A stretch of DNA of 64,000 bases, taken from the NCBI RefSeq assembly GCF_003429005.1, contig NZ_QVQV01000001.1:737864-801863 (forward strand), read 5' to 3'. Of the stretch, positions 1 through 8,865 are shown piece by piece. This stretch comes from Paraburkholderia sp. DHOC27. Its GTDB lineage: Bacteria > Pseudomonadota > Gammaproteobacteria > Burkholderiales > Burkholderiaceae. A program made the translations under genes and the position numbers. The notes under the pieces were generated by a model. That model searched no databases and had not been told where the DNA came from. It saw nothing but the letters and a program-made list of their open reading frames with translations. How positions within the stretch are numbered: the first letter of the stretch is position 1; the number at the start of each line of letters is the position of its first letter.

Positions 1-261
1 CAGTTGTATCCGTTTCCCGCGCAGCAACTGGCGGCTCAATTCGCGCGCTATCCGGATCTGAGGACAGTGATCTGGTGTCAGGAGGAATCGCAGAATCAGG
101 GTGCGTGGAGTTTTGTCGAACCGCAGTTGCGTGAAATCGTGCCATCTTCCGCGCGGTTGCAGTATGCGGGTCCGGCAGCGTCGGCTTCGACCGCGCCCGG
201 TTATCACGCGGCGCACACGGCAAGGCAGGCGGCGCTACTATCGAGTGCGTTCGCTGACTGA
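1..261 (+). CDS. sucA: 2-oxoglutarate dehydrogenase E1 component, C-terminal fragment (cut by window edge)
   Basis: This is the last 86 codons of a thiamine-diphosphate E1 subunit; the reading frame is open from base 1. The residues LYPFP, WCQEE, NQGAW, a PASAS-like stretch and a C-terminal HxxxQ-type tail match the end of SucA/OdhA E1 proteins, which decarboxylate 2-oxoglutarate and pass succinyl groups to the E2 subunit. In the usual operon sucB (E2) follows within a few bases. Here the next gene on this strand, 400 bases on, encodes an acetolactate-synthase-type enzyme, so this copy looks separated from sucB and may be a paralog. The family call rests on the visible C-terminus only; upstream domains cannot be judged. 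Confidence 0.82.
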   Translation, partial: QLYPFPAQQLAAQFARYPDLRTVIWCQEESQNQGAWSFVEPQLREIVPSSARLQYAGPAASASTAPGYHAAHTARQAALLSSAFAD

Positions 262-663
262 TAGCGCGTAGGTAGTGCAAGGAGCACGGTGTGCGAAACC
301 TGCGCCGTTCGGGAACGAATGAGTTGCCCGCGCGGCGTTGGCTTCGCGTGTGCATGGTCTACCAGCGTGGTTCGCTCATAGGGTCGCTCATGGCCCATAG
401 GCCAACCATGTTGGCCCACGAAAGACCTTCTTCGCAAGCACGCACAGCGGCAATCATTGTCAGAATGAACAGAGCCATTTCTCACGATTCATCCAGATGC
501 ACATCAAAAACGTGCTGAACGCGCAGTGCCGACAACGGCGAACCCGTTAGCGCGCGCGCCCGCAAGCTGGTACGGAACATACGCTGTTCTCGAGTTGGAA
601 GGGAAATTGTCCTTTGATTGTGGCCGCTGACATCGCCAGCGCCTATTTCCATACGAGCCAGCC
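262..663. other. Intergenic, no gene seen
   Basis: The 402 bases between the E1 gene and the acetolactate synthase gene hold only short overlapping frames on both strands without family resemblance. No sucB start, tRNA or clear terminator is visible. Confidence 0.5.
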
Positions 664-2529
664 ATGACCCAACACCCATCCACGGCGTTAGCAGCGCTTC
701 TTCCAGCCTCATCTAACGGCGAATTGATGTCAGGTGCCGACATCATTCTGCGCGTACTCAGCGAACAGGGCGTCGACACCGTTTTCGGCTATAGCGGCGG
801 TGCGATTCTGCCCACCTATGACGCCGTATTTCGTTTCAACGAAATGCATGCCGCCCATCCTGAACGCCAGATCAACCTCGTGGTTCCTGCCAACGAGCAG
901 ACGGCTGGCTTCATGGCAGCGGGTTACGCACGCGCCAGCGGAAAGGTGGGCGTGTTCATGGTGACGTCTGGCCCCGGCGCCACCAACGCCGTCACACCCA
1001 TTGCCGACTGCAATGGAGATTCGGTTCCAGTGGTGATGATCAGCGGACAGGTGCCCCGCGCTGCGATTGGTAGCGACGCCTTCCAGGAAGCGCCGGTTTT
1101 CAACATCATGTCGGCCTGCGCAAAACAGGTCTTTCTGGTGACCGATCCGGAAAAGCTGGAACAGACGCTGCGCACCGCATTCGAAGTTGCGCGCACGGGG
1201 CGGCCTGGTCCAGTGGTGGTGGATGTGCCGAAGGACATCCAGAACTGGACGGGGACTTACCGTGGACACGGTACGCTCGAATATCGCGGCTATTCCGACC
1301 GGCTCCGCAAGGTAGCGAAAGGTGCGCGACTCGAAGACGACAAGCGCAGCGAGTTTTTCCATTTGCTCACAGAAAGCCGGCGACCGTTGCTTTACGTGGG
1401 CGGTGGCATCATCACCGGCGGTGCGACTGCGGAGTTGCGTCAGTTTGCCGAGCGCTATCGCATTCCTGTCGTGACGTCGCTGATGGGTCTTGGCACCATT
1501 TCCGTCAAACACCCGCTCGGGGTCGGCATGCTGGGCATGCACGGCTCGGCGTGTGCGAATTACGCGGTGGAAGATTGCGACTTCCTGATTGCTGTGGGCG
1601 CGCGTTTCGACGATCGCGTCGCCGGTGGTCGTCCGCATGCTTTTGCGCCGAATGCGCGACACGTTGCCCACATCGACATCGACGAGGCGGAGATCAACAA
1701 GGTCAAGCGCGCAGACTGGGCACATATTGGCGATGCGAAAGACGCCTTGCTTTCGCTGATGCAGCACGGAAGTGAGGTCGAGGCACCAGACGCGTGGTTC
1801 GACCACGTCCAGGCGCTGAAGCGGGTTCACGGCATGAACTACGACCGCAATAGCCCGCTGATCCAGCCGCAATACGTGGTCGAGAAGCTCAGTGAAATTA
1901 CCGGCGGACGCGCGATCATCACCACAGGTGTGGGGCAGCATCAAATGTGGGCCGCGCAATTCTTCGATTTTGTCGAGCCGCGTAGTTTCTTGACCTCGGG
2001 CAGCATGGGTACGATGGGCTTTGGATTACCGGCGGCCATTGGCGCGCAGATGGGACGGCCGGATGCGCTCGTGATCGACATTGACGGTGACGGCAGTATC
2101 CGCATGAACATCGGCGACCTGGAGACGGCCACCACATATGGCGCGCCCGTCAAGGTGCTGCTGCTCAACAATGTGGGTGACGGCATGATCCGCCAGTGGC
2201 AGCGCCTCTTCTACGACGGACGTCTGATGGTGAGCGACAAGTCCTTGCATCGCAAGGATTTCGTCATGGCGGCAAAGGCCGATGGTTTCGAATTTGCGCA
2301 GCGTGTGGATACGCGTAGTGAAGTCGAGGAAAAACTGCGCGCGTTCGTGGCATTCGACGGGCCCGCTTTCCTCGAAGTCATGATCGACTACAACGCAGAC
2401 GTGTTTCCGATGGTCGGACCAGGCCAAAGCTATGCGGGCATGATCACCGGGCCGTTCATTCCGTCGCGCTCGGAGCGCGATGAAGAGGCTAAAGGACCAG
2501 GCCAACAGACGCCAGCGGATATGTTCTAG
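664..2529 (+). CDS. Acetolactate synthase-type ThDP enzyme, large subunit
   Basis: A 621-residue thiamine-diphosphate enzyme of the IlvB/IlvG family, which condenses two pyruvates to acetolactate in branched-chain amino acid synthesis. The N-terminal PYR domain starts with a GADIILRVL-type helix near residue 24 and has the catalytic glutamate in ANEQ at residue 78. A central FAD/Rossmann domain follows, and the ThDP-binding GDG motif lies near residue 473 with the downstream NN and RQWQ. Between NN and RQWQ the protein reads VGDGMI, where well-known synthases have xYLGMV, so this is a divergent branch. No regulatory small subunit (ilvH/N) adjoins. The ribosome-binding site is weak; a second in-frame ATG at 727 lies right before the conserved region. 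It may be catabolic or use another 2-oxoacid. Confidence 0.8.
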   Translation: MTQHPSTALAALLPASSNGELMSGADIILRVLSEQGVDTVFGYSGGAILPTYDAVFRFNEMHAAHPERQINLVVPANEQTAGFMAAGYARASGKVGVFMVTSGPGATNAVTPIADCNGDSVPVVMISGQVPRAAIGSDAFQEAPVFNIMSACAKQVFLVTDPEKLEQTLRTAFEVARTGRPGPVVVDVPKDIQNWTGTYRGHGTLEYRGYSDRLRKVAKGARLEDDKRSEFFHLLTESRRPLLYVGGGIITGGATAELRQFAERYRIPVVTSLMGLGTISVKHPLGVGMLGMHGSACANYAVEDCDFLIAVGARFDDRVAGGRPHAFAPNARHVAHIDIDEAEINKVKRADWAHIGDAKDALLSLMQHGSEVEAPDAWFDHVQALKRVHGMNYDRNSPLIQPQYVVEKLSEITGGRAIITTGVGQHQMWAAQFFDFVEPRSFLTSGSMGTMGFGLPAAIGAQMGRPDALVIDIDGDGSIRMNIGDLETATTYGAPVKVLLLNNVGDGMIRQWQRLFYDGRLMVSDKSLHRKDFVMAAKADGFEFAQRVDTRSEVEEKLRAFVAFDGPAFLEVMIDYNADVFPMVGPGQSYAGMITGPFIPSRSERDEEAKGPGQQTPADMF

Positions 2530-2567
2530 TCATTCGGGCGCAACGAATCCTCATACGTCAATGAGGC

Positions 2568-2602
2568 GAGCCAACCTCGATCGCATGCGAAGGGGTTGGC
2601 TC
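2568..2602. terminator. Convergent hairpin between acetolactate synthase and efflux genes
   Basis: A perfect 9-bp stem, GAGCCAACC at 2568-2576 and GGTTGGCTC at 2594-2602, encloses a 17-base loop in the gap between convergent genes. No U-run follows directly on either side, so it may act as a weak or factor-dependent terminator. Confidence 0.5.
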
Positions 2603-2615
2603 TGATGATGCAGTT

Positions 2616-4157
2616 TTAGCGCATCACCGCAGCATCCGCGTAAGTGGATTCCCAACCGCCGCCCAGCGCCTTGCAAAGCGTGATGAGATTGGCCGCTGCC
2701 GCAGCCTCGCTTTGTTCGAGATGGCTTTGACCTTCGAGCAATTGCTTCTGCACGTTGAGCACTTCCAGATAATCCACGGCACCGGCCTTGTAGCGCTGCT
2801 GAGCGACCGCCAGTGCGCGTTGATTCAACGCGACCACGGCGGTCAGCTTGTCGCGACGCAATTGCTCGGCGTTGTACACGACCAATGCGTCGTCCACCTC
2901 GCGCCATGCGTCCAGCACCGTATGTTGATAGACGATCGCGGCTTCCTGCTGCTGTGCTTCACGCAGATGCAGCGTTCCCTTCAGACGTCCGCCCTCGAAG
3001 ATCGGCAACGTAATGGATGGACCCACCACGAATTGTCCTGACGCCCAGTTGGCGAGATTCGAAAGCTGCAGGCTCTGGAAACCGGCACTGCCGTTTAGCG
3101 AAATGCGCGGATAGAAATCGGCTTTCGCCATACCGATCGAAGCCGTGGCGGCATGCAGATTCGCTTCCGCTTTGCGGATATCGGGCCGGCGTTGCACCAG
3201 CTCCGATGGAAAGCCGATAGGCACCTCGGCCGGCAACGCCGGCACGTCGTGCGCCTCACCGAGCATGGGTTCGAGCGCGCCCGGTGGCTCGTCGAGCAAT
3301 ACGCCGATCGCGTTGATGGTAGTTTCGCTCTGCGATTCGAGCGTTGGAATCAAACTCTCGATGGACGCCGCTTGCGCCGAGGCGTTCGCGACATCGAGAT
3401 CCGTGGTGACACCTTCGTGCATCCGCACCTGAGTGAGCTTCGTCGTATTGCGGGCAATCTCGAGGTTTCGCTTCGCAATCACGAGCAACGATTGGGTGTC
3501 GCGTAACGAGATGTAGTCGCGTGCGAGTTCGGCGCGCGCAGACAGCAGAACGCCGTTGCGATCTTCGTAAGATGCGTCCGCCAGTGCAGACGCGGCTTCG
3601 ACGCCGCGGCGGACACCGCCCCAGATATCCACCTCCCATGACGCGTCGAAGCCAACCTGATAGAGGTTATAGGCCGGCGAACCGCGGGGTCCCGGCAATG
3701 CCGCAGCGCCAAGCGGATTACTCCCCGACGCGGATTGCAGTGGCGTGCCGGTCGGCGCTACGCCCAGCAAACCCAGAATGCCGTTCGGGCTGGCGCGTTC
3801 ACGGTTATACGAGGCAGCGCTGTCGAGGGTGGGATATTCCTCTGCCCCCGCTACCCGCTGTTCCGCCCGGCTTTGGCGCAGACGCGCGGAGGCGGCGGCG
3901 ACATCGAGGTTCGCGCTGGCGAGTTTTTGTTCCAGCGCGTTTAACGTCGGATCGTTGAACAGGGTCCACCAATCCGGGTTAAAGCCGGACTCGACTGCCT
4001 TGCTCGCAGCCTGTGCCGCCTGAGTACGCTCGAACACCTGCGGCGGCGCAGACGAGGTGGGGCGTTTGAAATCGGGGCCAACGGTGCAGCCCGTTATCGC
4101 GAGGCACGCCAGGATCTCCAGGGCTAATGCAGCGAAGGGGAAATCTTTGGCATTCAT
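2616..4157 (-). CDS. Outer-membrane efflux lipoprotein (OprM/NodT family)
   Basis: A 513-residue outer-membrane channel lipoprotein. The N-terminus has a hydrophobic segment ending in a lipobox with the lipidated cysteine at residue 24 (AITGC), followed by TVGPDFKRP, the usual mature start of this family. Two tandem OEP repeats follow, with features such as RRPDIRKAE and a late LNVQKQLLEGQ helix. Such proteins form the trimeric TolC-like duct of tripartite pumps. Its ATG overlaps the stop of the HlyD gene by four bases (ATGA), so it is translationally coupled and belongs to the same efflux operon as the MFS pump. The substrate cannot be told from sequence. Confidence 0.93.
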   Translation of the reverse strand: MNAKDFPFAALALEILACLAITGCTVGPDFKRPTSSAPPQVFERTQAAQAASKAVESGFNPDWWTLFNDPTLNALEQKLASANLDVAAASARLRQSRAEQRVAGAEEYPTLDSAASYNRERASPNGILGLLGVAPTGTPLQSASGSNPLGAAALPGPRGSPAYNLYQVGFDASWEVDIWGGVRRGVEAASALADASYEDRNGVLLSARAELARDYISLRDTQSLLVIAKRNLEIARNTTKLTQVRMHEGVTTDLDVANASAQAASIESLIPTLESQSETTINAIGVLLDEPPGALEPMLGEAHDVPALPAEVPIGFPSELVQRRPDIRKAEANLHAATASIGMAKADFYPRISLNGSAGFQSLQLSNLANWASGQFVVGPSITLPIFEGGRLKGTLHLREAQQQEAAIVYQHTVLDAWREVDDALVVYNAEQLRRDKLTAVVALNQRALAVAQQRYKAGAVDYLEVLNVQKQLLEGQSHLEQSEAAAAANLITLCKALGGGWESTYADAAVMR

Positions 4158-5227
4158 TTGCCGTCTCCTTCCGTCAACGATTCGGTTTGCCTGGCAATAA
4201 AAACTTCCGCTTCGACGGACAATCCCACGCTCAATGCAGCGGCGGCTTCCTGGCCGCGATCAATCGTGATCTTGACCGGCACGCGCTGGACCACCTTCGT
4301 AAAGTTACCCGTGGCGTTGTCCGGGGCGATGGGCGCGAAGCTCACACCAGTTGCCGGCGCCAGGCTATCGACATGGCCGTGAATCACCACGCCGGGCAGG
4401 CTATCCACCTTGATGCGGACCGCTTCTCCGGGCCGCATGCTGGCAAGCTGGTTTTCCTGGAAGTTGGCGACGACATACGCATCGGCGAGCGGCACGATGG
4501 CGAGAAGCGGTTCACCGGGCGTCACGAATGCGCCGACCCTCGCCGAGCGCCGGCCCACCTTGCCGTCTACAGGCGCGTGAATCTCCGTATAGGACAGATT
4601 CAGCTTCGCCTGTTCGTAAGCGGCTTGAGTGCGTGCCAGCGCACCCGACGCCTTGTCGCGTTGAGTCTGCAAGACGAGGAGGTTCTGCTCGGTGGTGGTC
4701 AGCGCCGCTTCGTCGTGAGCACGTTGCGCAAGCTGCTCCGCGAGCGTGCTGGCGGCGTGTTGTTGCTCCTGCGTCGTTCCCGCGCCGGCAGCAGAAAGAT
4801 TCTGGTAGCGCGCAGCATTGGCACGCGCAAACGCGATGGCCGCGTCATCCGCGCCAAGGGTGGCGCGCGCCTGTGCGACAAGCGAAGGCTGCCGCGCCAT
4901 TTCCGCATCGAAGTTCGCGACGGCGGCTTTGGCGGTGAACACGTCGGCCTCTGCGCTCGCCAAGGCGGCCAGGTAGTCGCGATCGTCGATACGCATCAGC
5001 AGTTGCCCGGCTTTGACCGACTGGTTGTCCTCGACGAACACGTCTGCTATCTGACCGGCAACACGCGGTGCCACCAGCGTGAAATCGGCCTCAACGTAGG
5101 CATCATTGGTGGATTCGGTATTCGATCCTCCAATGAGTTGTGAGCAGGCCCATACAGCCACGCCGACGACCACGACCAGCGCGGCAACGCGAACGATGTT
5201 GAGAGGAGATCGAGCAACGGATGACAT
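4154..5227 (-). CDS. HlyD/EmrA-type membrane fusion protein
   Basis: The periplasmic adaptor of an MFS-type tripartite exporter, about 357 residues. A single N-terminal membrane segment is followed by STNDAYVEAD, the hallmark of EmrA-like adaptors, then a biotinyl-lipoyl half, a coiled-coil hairpin rich in Ala and Gln, the second lipoyl half with the motif IHAPVDGKVG, and a beta-barrel region. The start used here is the ATG at 5227 (MSSVARSP), which gives a normal short cytoplasmic tail. A longer frame upstream reads into low-quality sequence. It sits between the MFS gene (11-base gap) and the outer-membrane gene (4-base overlap), as in emrAB-tolC-type operons. Confidence 0.92.
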   Translation of the reverse strand: MSSVARSPLNIVRVAALVVVVGVAVWACSQLIGGSNTESTNDAYVEADFTLVAPRVAGQIADVFVEDNQSVKAGQLLMRIDDRDYLAALASAEADVFTAKAAVANFDAEMARQPSLVAQARATLGADDAAIAFARANAARYQNLSAAGAGTTQEQQHAASTLAEQLAQRAHDEAALTTTEQNLLVLQTQRDKASGALARTQAAYEQAKLNLSYTEIHAPVDGKVGRRSARVGAFVTPGEPLLAIVPLADAYVVANFQENQLASMRPGEAVRIKVDSLPGVVIHGHVDSLAPATGVSFAPIAPDNATGNFTKVVQRVPVKITIDRGQEAAAALSVGLSVEAEVFIARQTESLTEGDGK

Positions 5228-5238
5228 GAGTACGACCC

Positions 5239-6819
5239 TTAGTGGGAAGAGGGAGGTGTCGTGCACCACGGCGGATAGATGCGCACGGGTAGCACGAGCA
5301 CGAGGAAAAGCAGGGCAATCGCTACGCCTGCCATCACGCAATAAAGATCCGCGGTAGTCAAAACCAGCGCCTGGATATGGATGCGATGGGTGAGCTCGCC
5401 CAGACCCTGCGCCGTGTCGATGCTCTGCCTCGTGACAAGCGCGTGATTGCCGAGATGATCCACGAGCATGTTGGAGTGAAGCCGTTCGCGAGCGGTCCCC
5501 AGTCCTTCGATGAGCGCAGTGGCCAGCGCGGCAGAGAACGTCTTGAGCGAGTTGAACATCGCCGATGCAAACGGACCGTCGGTAGGCGGTAAGCCGGTCG
5601 TCACGCCCATCAGGATGGCGAGGATCACCATTGGTTGTGCGACGATCTGGATGGACTGGAGCCAGTAGAAGTTGTCACGGATCCACTCGGACGTGACGAA
5701 GCTGCCCAGCAGACAGGTGCTCGTCATCAGGCACAGGCCAATGGCCATGACCCAGCGGTGATCGACGCGTCGCAGGTTTAGCGCGGCCGCGGTGAGCGGC
5801 AGAACCACAAGCAGCGGAAGCGCCACCAGCAGCGACAACGGTGCGGTTTGCAGCGGCCGGTAGCCGTGCACCTTCGCAAGGAACTGGCCGGGTATCGCGG
5901 CCACGCCGACCAGCAGAATGACGGCACCCGCGAGCGTGGCGAGTCCGTGCGTGAAGTTTCTACGCGACAGCATTTGCAGCTTGAAAAACGGCAGCGGGTG
6001 AAACCACTCGTTGACGAAGAAGCACACCAGCAACAGGCCGCCGCCAAAAAACATGACGCGAATGAATTCAGAATCGAGCCAATCGAGACGATCGCCTTGC
6101 AGGAGACCGATCACTAGCATGGCCACGGCTGGCAACCCCGTGAGAAATCCGCTCCAGTTAAAGGCCTTGAGCCGTTCGAGCTTGAGTGCGTCGGCAGGTA
6201 ATCCCCATTGAATAGCAACGCAGCAGACCATGCCGAGCGGCACGATCTGCCAGAACGCCATTTGCCAGCCCACGTACTCGGTCCACAACGCAGCGAGCGG
6301 TGTGCCGAGCGCCGGACCGAACGTCGCGGTGAGGGCGTAGCCGGCCAGACCATACAGTTTGATTTTGGGTGGCAGATAACGCAGCGCGACGATGATCAGC
6401 ATGGGCGGCAGGCAGCCCCCCGCCATGCCTTGCAGAACCCGCAGCATATAGAGCGAAACGAGGTTTGGCGCGAGCGGACACAGGATGCCGAAAAACAGAG
6501 TAGCGATCACGGCGGCGATGGTGAAGCGCTTGAGCGTGAACGTGATGCCGAACCACGGCGCGAACACCATCGTGGCGACATTGGCCGCCTCGAAAAGCGC
6601 GGTTAGCCACGTGCCGTCGTCGTGTCCGATCGAAAGTGCACCTTGAATGTCCGCCAGAGCCTGCGCGGTGACCTGTTCATTCAGAATCGCCAGCAGGGAC
6701 GCCAGCAGCATGCCGACGAGGCCGGTGGCGAGGCGCAGCGTCAACTGCGCTTGCGCCGGCTTCGGTTGCGTAGGCACTTGTGTCTCGAACGGTGCGGATG
6801 TTGCACTCCCCGTATGCAT
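5239..6819 (-). CDS. DHA2-family MFS multidrug efflux transporter (EmrB-like)
   Basis: A 526-residue, very hydrophobic protein with the length and pattern of 14-helix DHA2 drug:proton antiporters. Helix 1 contains LLASLLAILNEQVTAQAL, the family's motif D1 region, and the third/fourth helices contain RVLQGMAGG. It would pump toxic compounds or aromatic acids through the HlyD adaptor and OprM-type channel encoded directly downstream. The start at 6819 lies 93 bases downstream of the monooxygenase-like gene on the same strand, which suggests one transcription unit. The closest functional guess is an EmrB/FusE-type exporter; the substrate is unknown. Confidence 0.92.
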   Translation of the reverse strand: MHTGSATSAPFETQVPTQPKPAQAQLTLRLATGLVGMLLASLLAILNEQVTAQALADIQGALSIGHDDGTWLTALFEAANVATMVFAPWFGITFTLKRFTIAAVIATLFFGILCPLAPNLVSLYMLRVLQGMAGGCLPPMLIIVALRYLPPKIKLYGLAGYALTATFGPALGTPLAALWTEYVGWQMAFWQIVPLGMVCCVAIQWGLPADALKLERLKAFNWSGFLTGLPAVAMLVIGLLQGDRLDWLDSEFIRVMFFGGGLLLVCFFVNEWFHPLPFFKLQMLSRRNFTHGLATLAGAVILLVGVAAIPGQFLAKVHGYRPLQTAPLSLLVALPLLVVLPLTAAALNLRRVDHRWVMAIGLCLMTSTCLLGSFVTSEWIRDNFYWLQSIQIVAQPMVILAILMGVTTGLPPTDGPFASAMFNSLKTFSAALATALIEGLGTARERLHSNMLVDHLGNHALVTRQSIDTAQGLGELTHRIHIQALVLTTADLYCVMAGVAIALLFLVLVLPVRIYPPWCTTPPSSH

Positions 6820-6912
6820 GCAAGTCCTGTTGTTGTATTGATGACGATAGGATGCCTAACTAGCTTGAAAGGCGGGCTGTTTCATGAACCAGTTCGCCCT
6901 CAAACCCGCGTT

Positions 6913-7587
6913 TCAGGCCTTGGCTTCTGCCGCTTTGAAAAATTGCGGCGCTTCGCGGCGATCGAACATGCCGTACTCGCGGACGATGCGCACGTTGCGC
7001 TGACGCGTGCTATCTGCGTGCTCCGCCGCGCGCAGATACGCTTCTGCAGCGGCGTGGTCTTGCCACGTCAACACTGCGATTACGTCGCCCGGTGCCATCA
7101 ACGCGTCGAATACGTCCCACGAAACGAGCCCCACTGCGCTGGTATCCACGCCGAGTGCTTTCGCCACGTTTTGCGCGCCCGTTTCCTTGACCCACTCGGG
7201 CGCGAATCTGCCGTCGTGCAGCGTGACGGCTGTGCCTTGTCCCACTTCGGTCACATCGAGGCGTTGCTCGCGCAATACCTGTCCCTCAGGAAGCTGGTTG
7301 TCGCTGACCACCTGGCCGATGCGCAGTCGATAGTCGGCAAATACGCGGTCACGCGCGGCCTGCATGATCTTGTGATGCGTTTCCTGGCTGCGCCAGCGGA
7401 TGAGCGCCTTCTCGTCGCGCCAACTGGATAGCGAAAGCAGCCACCCCTCGCGCGTCAAGCTAGCGTAACGGTTGTTGTCGATAAACCCGTCGATCTTTTC
7501 GAGTTCGGGCCGCAGCATTTTGGCCATGCCGAGATAGGCATCGAACTGGGCGGGAATGGGATTCACTTCGAGCATTGCGGAAAACAT
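6913..7587 (-). CDS. Antibiotic biosynthesis monooxygenase (ABM)-domain protein, two-domain
   Basis: A soluble protein of about 224 residues that looks like two fused ferredoxin-like ABM units. The first (residues 1-95) contains EVNPIPAQFDAYL and a conserved W-R-xE pattern (SSWRDEKALIRWRS); the second lies near residues 120-205 and contains VLTWQDHAAAEAYL. ABM proteins include small quinone-forming monooxygenases and heme-degrading enzymes. The ATG at 7587 is preceded by AAGAGGT at normal spacing, so it is preferred to the GTG two codons upstream. It is the first gene of the efflux operon and is divergent from a LysR regulator, which suggests chemical modification of the exported or inducing compound. 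The specific reaction is unknown. Confidence 0.7.
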   Translation of the reverse strand: MFSAMLEVNPIPAQFDAYLGMAKMLRPELEKIDGFIDNNRYASLTREGWLLSLSSWRDEKALIRWRSQETHHKIMQAARDRVFADYRLRIGQVVSDNQLPEGQVLREQRLDVTEVGQGTAVTLHDGRFAPEWVKETGAQNVAKALGVDTSAVGLVSWDVFDALMAPGDVIAVLTWQDHAAAEAYLRAAEHADSTRQRNVRIVREYGMFDRREAPQFFKAAEAKA

Positions 7588-7944
7588 GGACACCTCTTTC
7601 GACGGTTGGCCACGAGCCGTGGCAATGAGCTAATTGTCCGGGATACCCCTAATGCTTCGGAGCCCAAGCTAGTGAGAAATCAGGCCAATGAGTGGTCGAT
7701 TTTTGCCAACTGGTCATGAACGCGGCCATAACCTTCGTCAACGGAAAAAGTCTTTTGCGGGCCGCTAAGGCAAAATCCATCTGAACTGGGCGACCACGGC
7801 AAGCGAGCTTGCGTTCACGGAAACGATTCGGCGCGGGACATTTAGTGTCATCCATGGGCCATTGCGCGGCGGCGATCATCTGAAGGCCGATTGCAGCGCA
7901 TAGAATCGGGCCGTGTAGACGCGGTAATCAGAGCAGGAAGTGGA
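7588..7944. other. Divergent control region between ABM/efflux operon and LysR gene
   Basis: This 357-base region separates two divergent genes, the classical arrangement in which a LysR regulator controls both. No open frame here resembles a protein. I could not single out a convincing T-N11-A palindrome by eye. Confidence 0.45.
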
Positions 7945-8865
7945 ATGGACAAATTGCGTGAGATGGAGGTGTTCGTCGCCATCGTCGACCGGGGCAGCTT
8001 TACGGGTGCATCCGACAAACTGGGTATGTCACCCGCGGCGGTGTCGCGCGCGGTGAATTCGCTCGAAACGCGCCTCGGCGCCGAACTGCTGGCGCGGACC
8101 ACGCGCACGGTTCGTCCAACGGATGCGGGTTTGAGCTACCTCGAAGTGTGCCGTCAGGTGCTGGACACCATCACGGATGCGGAAGCCAACCTCGCAGCGG
8201 ATCAACTCAACCCGGTGGGCACATTGACCGTGTCTGCGCCGGTCCTGTTCGGGCAGCGCTACGTTGCACCGCTCATCAACGCTTTTGCGCTGCGCTATCC
8301 GGATGTGACCGTCAACGCGGTGTACGCGGACCGGAACACACGGCTGCTGGAGGAAGGTGTCGATATCGCGATCCGCTTCGGTCATCTGGGCGACTCATCC
8401 ACGTTCGCCATACCGTTGGGCGTGGTGCGGCGCAAAACCTACGCATCGCCTGCGTACCTTGCCGCGCATGGTGAGCCGCAACATCCGCGAGATTTGACTG
8501 ATCACCAATGCGTGTCCTTCACGGGCGTCTCGCTGCCGCTCGAGTGGGTATTCAATGATGGCGGTTCGAGGTTGCCCGTGAGACTGCGGCCACGCATGAT
8601 CGTCGATCTCGGTTCCGCTGCCGTGCTTGCCGCGACGGATGGCGTGGGCATCATTCAGTTGCTGTCGTATCAGGCCGCCGCTGAAGTAGCGGCGGGTTTG
8701 CTGCAACCGATCCTGACCGCGTACGAGCCCGAACCGATTCCGATGAACCTGCTGCATGTGGAGCGGCGCAGCGGCAGCGGCAAGATTCGCGCATTCACAG
8801 AATTCGTCACGGAGACGCTACGCAACAACGAGCACCTTCAGGGCGAGGCAATGACGGCGGTGTGA
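7945..8865 (+). CDS. LysR-family transcriptional regulator
   Basis: A 306-residue regulator. Residues 1-65 form the winged helix-turn-helix (MEVFVAIVDRGSFTGASDKL, then SPAAVSRAVNSLE), and the rest is the LysR effector-binding domain. The ATG at 7945 follows AGGAAG at good spacing; a longer frame from 7891 lacks support. Its N-terminus resembles the large group of LysR proteins that govern their divergent neighbours, here the ABM-MFS-HlyD-OprM operon, so it is the likely inducer-responsive regulator of that operon. Its 3' end overlaps the convergent mug gene by 28 bases. Confidence 0.9.
   Translation: MDKLREMEVFVAIVDRGSFTGASDKLGMSPAAVSRAVNSLETRLGAELLARTTRTVRPTDAGLSYLEVCRQVLDTITDAEANLAADQLNPVGTLTVSAPVLFGQRYVAPLINAFALRYPDVTVNAVYADRNTRLLEEGVDIAIRFGHLGDSSTFAIPLGVVRRKTYASPAYLAAHGEPQHPRDLTDHQCVSFTGVSLPLEWVFNDGGSRLPVRLRPRMIVDLGSAAVLAATDGVGIIQLLSYQAAAEVAAGLLQPILTAYEPEPIPMNLLHVERRSGSGKIRAFTEFVTETLRNNEHLQGEAMTAV

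Noticed and set aside
730..1959. A 409-codon minus-strand frame opposite the acetolactate synthase
   Set aside because: Composition is that of an antisense shadow; no domains.
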